Shown here: piece by piece, positions 58,354-64,000 of the stretch
Layout of the letters: each line of letters opens with the position of its first letter
Numbering within the stretch: position 1 is the first letter of the stretch
Assembly: GCF_030124145.1 (NCBI RefSeq)
Contig: NZ_JASKMS010000002.1
Location: 186,001 to 250,000 of the forward strand
Reading direction: 5' to 3'
DNA from: Streptomyces sp. 378
Lineage (GTDB): Bacteria > Actinomycetota > Actinomycetes > Streptomycetales > Streptomycetaceae
DNA length: 64,000 nucleotides
The notes under the pieces: generated by a model
Seen by the model: only the letters and a program-made list of their open reading frames with translations
Told to the model about the DNA's origin: nothing
Database searches by the model: none
Made by a program: the position numbers and the translations under genes

Positions 58354-61300
58354 TCAAGAAGGCTCCGGCTCCTCCCTTGCGCCGAATTCGACGATGAGAC
58401 TTCCGGACTGTTTGATCCCGGTGAGCATGACGTTTCCGTTCGGGCGGATGCGCAGTTGGTGCAGCGGATCGGGAACGAGACGCAGGACAGGATTGGAGTC
58501 TACCGCGAGTCCTGATACCACTACGAGGAAGAACTCGGCTCCCGAGACCGCTCGTTCGCATTCCTTAGCGGTGAGGGTCACCGTGTCCTGCTCGGGTCCA
58601 TAGGTCGTCTTCAGCTCATAGAACCGATCGAGCGCGTCCACGGCATCGGCGCCCACGCCGTGCTGGTGCCGTAGATCACGCAGCCACTCCGGTTCCTGCT
58701 CCGTGCCCAGAACCTTGCGCAGGAGGTCCAGAGCCACTTTCTCCTGGCGGTCGATGTTGGGGGCAGGGGGAACCAGACGTGGTGCGGGCACGGTCGGTGC
58801 GTAGGCAGGCGGGGTGAGGCGGGCTCTGACGGATGCACCTCCGCCAGCCGCGGGCACACCACCAGCGGACGGCAACGCCTGGGTGGTCCGGCGAATGCCG
58901 GTGATGCGGAGGGCTGCCGGATCGACGAATTCTCGCGGTGCCGAGACCGGGACGGCCGGGGCCAGGCGGCCAGAGACCGAGGGCAGGGGTGTCGACGCGG
59001 GCGGCCGACCACCTGCCTTGTTCTGAGCCGTCTTGACTTCTGTCTCCAGCGCAGCAAGGCGTTGGGCACGCTTGGCATCAGTCGCCGCCTGGTCCTGCGC
59101 GACCCGCTCCTCGGCCAGCTCGAGCCGCACCGCCTCTCTTCCGCGCTCCGCCTCGTCGTAGGCGGCCGCCCAGGAGTGGGCGACCTGCCGCCGGTCCTCA
59201 GTGAAGCGAGTGGCGATGGCCCGGCCTGCCTCAGACGGTCGCCTCAACAACTCCCGGTCCACCGTCCATAGTGTGCGAGAGTCCCGGTCGAGGGCGGTAC
59301 GCACCGGCCCCCGCACCGGTTCCCCACCGGGGAGGGTGACCAGACACTCCAGCGACGAGGTGATCCGCACCTCGACCTCGGCCAAGTCCTCCCACGGGCA
59401 GTCGAGGGATCCCGCGACGGCGACGGCGTTGCGCTGCAGGTCCTCGCGGAGCAGATCCAGCGCGTGACGCACGAGGTCGGTTGCTTCCTTGTCGACGGGC
59501 GCGTCCTCCGCGGGGCGGAAAGTAATGTCCGCCGCTCCCAGCTCGGTCACCCGCAGGCATCTGAGGAGCGCCGTAAACTGTTCGAGTTCCCCGCCCGGCA
59601 GCCACACCGAGATCCGCGAGCCCAGCGCCTCGGTCAACGTTGCGTCGGCCGCGTAGACCGGGCGCTTACTGGTCCATCCCCGGCTCGTGCGCAACGGCAG
59701 TCTCCCCACGAGAGAGGCGGTCATTCTCTCTGGGTGTTCGCGGGCCGTTCGGGCAAGCATCTGCAGGGTCTGGAGCATCACGGTCTCGGCTTCGGCGTCG
59801 ACCGGCGCCCGCGCGCCTCGCTCCTCCCTCGCCTCGCGGGCCACCTCCCTGACGACCCGTACTGCGTCCTCCACACCGGCCTGCGGAACCGCGAGGGTCT
59901 CCCAGAGGGCGTCACTGCCCTTGAACGACGGCGCGAAGGCGGCCCACCGGCCGAAGACCGGGAGGCCGCGGAAGCAGTCGCTCGGCCGGCGCCAGCCCAG
60001 TGACGTGAGAATCAGTCCGCGGCCCTGCCCGAAGGCACGCACGACAGTGGCGGTCACCTGTGCGGCGTCCTTGCCCCGGTGTGCGGTCAGTCGCTCGGCG
60101 AGCGCCCGGTAGAGGAGCTGCGCCGCCGGATGGTCGGGGGCTTCGGTTTCCCGGGCGCGCAGTCGGCGCAGCGCCTCCAGGAGGTCGGCGACACCCGGCT
60201 CGCCGGTGACGCCAAGAGCGACCAGCACCTCTCCTCGTCTGCCGACCGCCTGCTGGAGGTCGGGGTGCAGGAATCCGGCACTGTCCGCACCGTAGACGGC
60301 GACGGTACTGGTCGTGCGCTCGCACAGGCCGCGGGGAGCCGCCGGTGCGCCGTCCTGGTTGTCCAGCCACGCCGTGGTCTTCAACTGCCACAGCCAGAAG
60401 CCGTCCGTCTCCCCGCAGGGGTTCCATGTGTGGTAGTCCCGGACAGCGCGGACCTTGTGGTGCTCGGACAAGGCGCCCCAGTTGCGTCCCAGCACCCGCA
60501 GCAGCGCGGCGGCCCGTCGGCGTCGTACTGGCCCGTCTTTCTCGGCGGCGATGTCATGGACGACGGCCATCAGGTCAGGGCTGTCGCAGTCCTCCAGGGT
60601 GTAGGTGGCCGATTTGTTCCGTAGGTCCTGCGACCTCTCCGCAGGGCCGCCCAGGACCTGGGCCGGCAGACCCTCGCTCGGGGACGAAGCGGTGAACCGG
60701 TGCTCGATCCCGGGGTGCGGCCGCAGCCGCGGTCCCTTTTCGGCACCGAGCAGGTGGAAGAACGCTCGGGCGCCCAGGCCCGTCCCCGCCCCGGGCAGGA
60801 CCTGGGCATAGCGGGGCCGCAGCCACGTCAGGCCGGTGGCGGTACCTGCGGCCGTCTCGAAGCTGTCCTCCCGGTCCACACTGTCCAACCCGGCCGGCAG
60901 GTAGGCATCCGCTGGTCTGACCTGTACGTCCTCCCTACGACCGCCGGGCCCGAACCGGCGGCCGTGCAGCAGGACGGCGCGGCCCACGTCCTTGCCCAGC
61001 CGCTGGCGCTCCTTCGCGGGGACGCGCAGAAACCCCTCGCGCAGCGCTACCAGTTGGTCGTCGTCCAGGACCAGAGGCGCGATGTCCTTTCGGGCGCCAC
61101 GGGCGGCGAGCTGGCGGATGGCGGGCACCGGATCCGCGCCCGTGACGAAGACCTGCTGTTCGCTCAGCCATGCACGGACTCGGGCCGCTTCCCCGGTCTC
61201 GGCGACGAAGGTCGGGTGCAGCACGTGGCTGAGCCCGAGCACCTTCGCAAGCCCCTGCGCCTTGTCAGTGAAGAACTCCGCGGCTCCGAACCAGGGCACC

Positions 61301-62910
61301 TGGTGCCGTGCTCCGGAGAGGTCCACCAGCCACTTGTGCCATCGAAGCTTCTGGGTCTCGCCCTCGGCGATAGCTACGGAAGCGAGTGCGACCGTCGCCT
61401 CCGGGCTTCGGGACGCATCTCCGAGGAGCGCGTCCACAGCCATCGGGACGGTGACGGTCCCGGGCGCGACACCGTCGTGTTCGGCCCAGTCCTCGAGCAC
61501 CTCCTGCCATCGCCCCTCCATATCCCGCGCCGCCGGAGGCAATACGGCCGTGCGGCCGGCCACCTGCGCGATCTCTGCCTCCGAGAGCGCTGGCAGAAGC
61601 ACCTCGTCACCAACGGCGAGGTCGGCGATTTCGAGGTCACCATGGAGCGGCGTCCGCAGGCGCAGTTCGTACGACACCCTCGCGCGCGCAAGGGTCAGGA
61701 ACCGCTGCTCCAGGTCGCGTACAGGTCCCTTGGGCGACCGGACGTTGTGCGGCAAGGGCAGGCACCGCCAGGCCGCGGTCGGGTCCAGCCGAAGCTGTCG
61801 CACCATGACGGCGGCCCAGAGGTCGGCCAACAAGGGAAGCAGCGCCTGGTTCCACGGGGTGTCGTTGAGATGCTGACGGCTCGGGTTCGGATCGAACTGG
61901 GCGCCGACCCGGAGCGGAAGTCCCAGCTCGGTCACGGGCAGTCCGACATGCACCTGCCCGGCAGCCTCGTCGCCCGCGCCCTCGTGCAGCGGGATCGCGA
62001 CGGCAAGGCCGGTCGATTCACCCGCGGCCTTCCGAATCCGCGGCACGTCCGGCGGGCTCGGCACGGTGGCACGGCTAACCTGCCAGGTCATGCCGCCAGA
62101 TGACCGGGCCGTGCGCACGTCGATCACGGTGTCCCGGCCGCCGATGACGGCCTCGTAGGTGTCGGGTTCGCCCCACTCCAAGGCGAGGCGGCTGTGTACG
62201 TCGCCGCCCTCCCGTTGATGCTCGACCGTGCGCACGTGGTCGAGGAAGAGCAACGCCTCGTCACCCCATGCGGCAAGCCAGTCGTCGACATCCTGCCCCC
62301 GCACATCGGCGGGGGTGGCGAGCGGGATGCGCAGGACCGTCCAACCGTCGTCGGCGAACCAGGAGGGGACCGGGAAGGGGTCGGCGAGGGACACGTCGGG
62401 GTCCCCGATCCGGACGCGGTAGAAGCCGCAGAAGATCTCCAGGACCGGGGACAGCCGCCGGAGGGTCATGAGCCCGATGCCGAACCGACCGGTGGCGTCG
62501 GGGTCGTCGTCCTTGCTCGTCAGCGACGGCATGGCTAGCGCCATCACATCGGTCAGCCGTACCGGACGCCCGTCGTGCGCTACCAGCAGCTCCGTGTCAC
62601 GTACGAAAATCCTGACCTGGTTCGCCCCGAGGTCGTCGGCGTTCTGCACGATCTCGGACAGCCCCTGCAGTGGGTCGGTCGAAAGGTCCCCGCCGTTGTC
62701 TCGCTGCCGACGCAGCCCATACCGCATCTGTCCGGGCAGCTCCACGAACAGACGCCCGAGCCGCTCTACGGCCGCACATGTCGCTTCGGGCCCGACCGGT
62801 TCCACCACCTCCGCCCCGCCCGCCAGCCCCTCCCGGTTCATGAGTTCCTCGGCCGCCCAAATCGCCTGCTCCACCTCGGCCGCCGTCGACCCGCCCCGCT
62901 CAGCGGTCAC
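58354..62910 (-). CDS. Giant sacsin/NO VEIN-type ATPase with C-terminal NOV_C (DUF3883) domain
   Basis: The 1518-residue protein has a GHKL/HSP90-like ATPase at about 60-260: EIVQNADD (Glu86, Asn90), AHDGRP (Asp113) and GRFGIGLMTL (141-150), as in sacsin N-terminal modules. A long region of unknown fold follows, with a charged coiled-coil-like stretch near 1270-1310. A C-terminal domain from about 1400 has a D-x-n-E-L-K (Glu1432, Lys1434) followed by VTLTAKECERA and FFLVVVSG, matching the NOV_C/DUF3883 nuclease-like fold. The GTG has AAGGGGG upstream. No signal peptide is seen. Related giant proteins often sit in defence islands. Confidence 0.8.
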   Translation of the reverse strand: MTAERGGSTAAEVEQAIWAAEELMNREGLAGGAEVVEPVGPEATCAAVERLGRLFVELPGQMRYGLRRQRDNGGDLSTDPLQGLSEIVQNADDLGANQVRIFVRDTELLVAHDGRPVRLTDVMALAMPSLTSKDDDPDATGRFGIGLMTLRRLSPVLEIFCGFYRVRIGDPDVSLADPFPVPSWFADDGWTVLRIPLATPADVRGQDVDDWLAAWGDEALLFLDHVRTVEHQREGGDVHSRLALEWGEPDTYEAVIGGRDTVIDVRTARSSGGMTWQVSRATVPSPPDVPRIRKAAGESTGLAVAIPLHEGAGDEAAGQVHVGLPVTELGLPLRVGAQFDPNPSRQHLNDTPWNQALLPLLADLWAAVMVRQLRLDPTAAWRCLPLPHNVRSPKGPVRDLEQRFLTLARARVSYELRLRTPLHGDLEIADLAVGDEVLLPALSEAEIAQVAGRTAVLPPAARDMEGRWQEVLEDWAEHDGVAPGTVTVPMAVDALLGDASRSPEATVALASVAIAEGETQKLRWHKWLVDLSGARHQVPWFGAAEFFTDKAQGLAKVLGLSHVLHPTFVAETGEAARVRAWLSEQQVFVTGADPVPAIRQLAARGARKDIAPLVLDDDQLVALREGFLRVPAKERQRLGKDVGRAVLLHGRRFGPGGRREDVQVRPADAYLPAGLDSVDREDSFETAAGTATGLTWLRPRYAQVLPGAGTGLGARAFFHLLGAEKGPRLRPHPGIEHRFTASSPSEGLPAQVLGGPAERSQDLRNKSATYTLEDCDSPDLMAVVHDIAAEKDGPVRRRRAAALLRVLGRNWGALSEHHKVRAVRDYHTWNPCGETDGFWLWQLKTTAWLDNQDGAPAAPRGLCERTTSTVAVYGADSAGFLHPDLQQAVGRRGEVLVALGVTGEPGVADLLEALRRLRARETEAPDHPAAQLLYRALAERLTAHRGKDAAQVTATVVRAFGQGRGLILTSLGWRRPSDCFRGLPVFGRWAAFAPSFKGSDALWETLAVPQAGVEDAVRVVREVAREAREERGARAPVDAEAETVMLQTLQMLARTAREHPERMTASLVGRLPLRTSRGWTSKRPVYAADATLTEALGSRISVWLPGGELEQFTALLRCLRVTELGAADITFRPAEDAPVDKEATDLVRHALDLLREDLQRNAVAVAGSLDCPWEDLAEVEVRITSSLECLVTLPGGEPVRGPVRTALDRDSRTLWTVDRELLRRPSEAGRAIATRFTEDRRQVAHSWAAAYDEAERGREAVRLELAEERVAQDQAATDAKRAQRLAALETEVKTAQNKAGGRPPASTPLPSVSGRLAPAVPVSAPREFVDPAALRITGIRRTTQALPSAGGVPAAGGGASVRARLTPPAYAPTVPAPRLVPPAPNIDRQEKVALDLLRKVLGTEQEPEWLRDLRHQHGVGADAVDALDRFYELKTTYGPEQDTVTLTAKECERAVSGAEFFLVVVSGLAVDSNPVLRLVPDPLHQLRIRPNGNVMLTGIKQSGSLIVEFGAREEPEPS

Positions 62911-63326
62911 CCCCGCCCCCTTGCTGTGGGATCCACGGTTACCGATCGTAGATCGTCGAGGAGGAGGAAGGGGCGGAAACGGTGGTCGGCGTGACCCCGT
63001 CGATTCCCGCGTCCGACCGCTTCGTTGTGTCTGCCATACCAGTCCGTTCGCACAGGTACGAGGATCATGGTTCCGCCTCAAGCTGCCCCGGGCTCGTCAT
63101 ACTGAAGGCAGCAGCGCAGCGTGCCGCCTACTGGGACGGCCGCTATCCCTTGGCCGTGGACTTTCGACACTCCTCCGCCACGACGACCACATCCCCTGCT
63201 GTCACGGACTGCACGCAAGGTGCAACACGTAGTACCTTTGTCTGCCTCAGCGTCAGGAATGACCTTGCCGCAACTAGGCGTATCGGCTTGCAGCCCCTAG
63301 TGCGGTGAGAGCGATGGGGGGACATC
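62911..63326. other. Divergent intergenic region between ATPase and vWA genes
   Basis: The 416 bases separate two starts. A plus-strand frame from GTG 62982 (108 codons) is open but has mixed third positions and Ser/Thr/Arg-rich content, so I do not call it. Promoters of both genes must lie here. Short direct repeats of GATCGT occur near 62943-62956. Confidence 0.4.
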
Positions 63327-64000
63327 GTGGGTGCCGCGCCGCGTTTCATGGCCGCGAAGGCACGTCCGTTACCAGTACTCGTACTGGCGGACGTGAGTGG
63401 GAGCATGGGGGAACCCCAAGAGAAGATCGATGTGCTCAACGAGTGCATCCGTCGCATGCTCGACGATTTCGCCACGGCCGACATCGGGCGAGGCACCATC
63501 CACGTCGGAGTGATCGCCTTCAGCCGCGATCGGGCTGAACTGCATCAGAACATGGTGCCCGCGGCCGATGCGTCCTGGACCGACATGGAGGCCCGAGGTG
63601 GCACCCCGCTCGGTGCCGCCCTCGAGCTCGCCGACGCGGTACTGCGTGACGAAGCAGCCGTCCCCACCAGGTCCTTCTCTCCCACGCTCGTTCTCGTGTC
63701 CGACGGCATGCCCACCGACGAGTGGGAAGAGGCCCTTGACCGGTTGCTCGAATCCCCCAAGGGTTCCAGAGCCAACCGGCTGGCGGTCGCCATCGGTCCC
63801 GACATGACCGAGCAGGCAAAAGCCGTACTGCGCCGTTTCGTCAGCGACGAGGCCAACGGCGTTTTCGAGGCACAGGACGTCGGACGCATCCAGCAGTACT
63901 TCCGCTGGGTCACGGTCACCGTCACCCAGCAGGCTCGAAGTACTCGTCCGGACCGGGCGCCGGTACTGAGCCCCGACGACTTGTCCGACTTCGGCGCCTG
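63327..64000 (+). CDS. vWA-domain protein (YegL/TerY-like), cut by window end
   Basis: At least 224 residues are visible with no stop before the window end. After a short N-terminus a vWA domain begins at PLPVLVLADVSGSMGEPQEK, with the complete MIDAS: D-V-S-G-S, the Thr in ARGGTPLGAALELA and the Asp in LVLVSDGMPTDEW. The GTG at 63327 follows GGGGGG; an ATG at 63348 is also possible. A TTA leucine codon at 63369-63371 means translation should depend on the bldA tRNA. E. coli YegL has this type of vWA and sits with a PP2C phosphatase (YegK) and a kinase (YegI), so similar genes may follow downstream. Confidence 0.85.
   Translation, partial: MGAAPRFMAAKARPLPVLVLADVSGSMGEPQEKIDVLNECIRRMLDDFATADIGRGTIHVGVIAFSRDRAELHQNMVPAADASWTDMEARGGTPLGAALELADAVLRDEAAVPTRSFSPTLVLVSDGMPTDEWEEALDRLLESPKGSRANRLAVAIGPDMTEQAKAVLRRFVSDEANGVFEAQDVGRIQQYFRWVTVTVTQQARSTRPDRAPVLSPDDLSDFGA

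Noticed and set aside
62982..63308. 108-codon plus-strand frame before the vWA gene
   Set aside because: Mixed third positions and low-complexity Ser/Thr/Arg content; it occupies the space needed for two promoters.

Overview
The window is chromosomal DNA of a Streptomyces or a very close relative. The GC content is very high, codon third positions are almost always G or C, GTG and TTG starts are common, and gene after gene belongs to families typical of that genus. The run olsA/olsB, sdhBAC, LysR regulator, rmdA, WS/DGAT and gnd resembles, from memory, the S. coelicolor SCO0920-SCO0975 region. That comparison was not computed here.

Left part (1-14.8 kb): the end of an acetate-type symporter; a cysteine-free ribosomal protein L32 behind a candidate zinc (Zur-type) operator; a nucleotidyltransferase; a flavin monooxygenase followed by a short UvrA-like ABC ATPase; a coupled ornithine-lipid pair (olsB, olsA); a three-gene succinate dehydrogenase operon with a divergent LysR regulator; and a methyltransferase translationally coupled to a c-di-GMP GGDEF-EAL protein (RmdA type). 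Next (14.7-24 kb) comes a block of envelope genes: lipoproteins, proline- and histidine-rich anchored proteins, a class F sortase, a polysaccharide deacetylase, an amino acid permease and a CapA-like lipoprotein. A decayed lysyl-tRNA synthetase fragment lies inside this block.

Middle (24-38.5 kb): an ECF sigma factor, an unknown protein and a zinc anti-sigma protein; two SpoIIE-type phosphatases, one of them frameshifted; an Fpg/Nei glycosylase; a DUF6777-type lipoprotein with an in-frame amber near its end; and a lipase maturation factor-like membrane protein. Then follows a tightly overlapping five-gene operon for oxidative L-fucose (6-deoxyhexose) catabolism, running from fuconate dehydratase to fuconolactonase. 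It diverges from a FadR/GntR regulator, and two matching operator-like sites lie between them. One gene of the operon carries a small palindromic element inserted in frame.

Right part (38.5-58 kb): assorted metabolic enzymes; an SDR with a zinc ribbon next to a WS/DGAT acyltransferase; a secreted PA14 GH2 glycosidase with a LacI-type operator at its start; glgC and an ADP-glucose glycosyltransferase; a FhuF-like 2Fe-2S protein; a DMT transporter with a repeat-built tail; an Rpf-LysM-M23 cell-wall enzyme; 6-phosphogluconate dehydrogenase; and panD. From about 58.35 kb the character changes. A 1518-residue protein with a sacsin/NO VEIN-type ATPase and nuclease-like C-terminus is divergent from a vWA protein that contains a rare TTA leucine codon and is cut by the window end. 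This looks like the edge of an accessory, possibly defence-related, island and is the best candidate here for an undescribed system.
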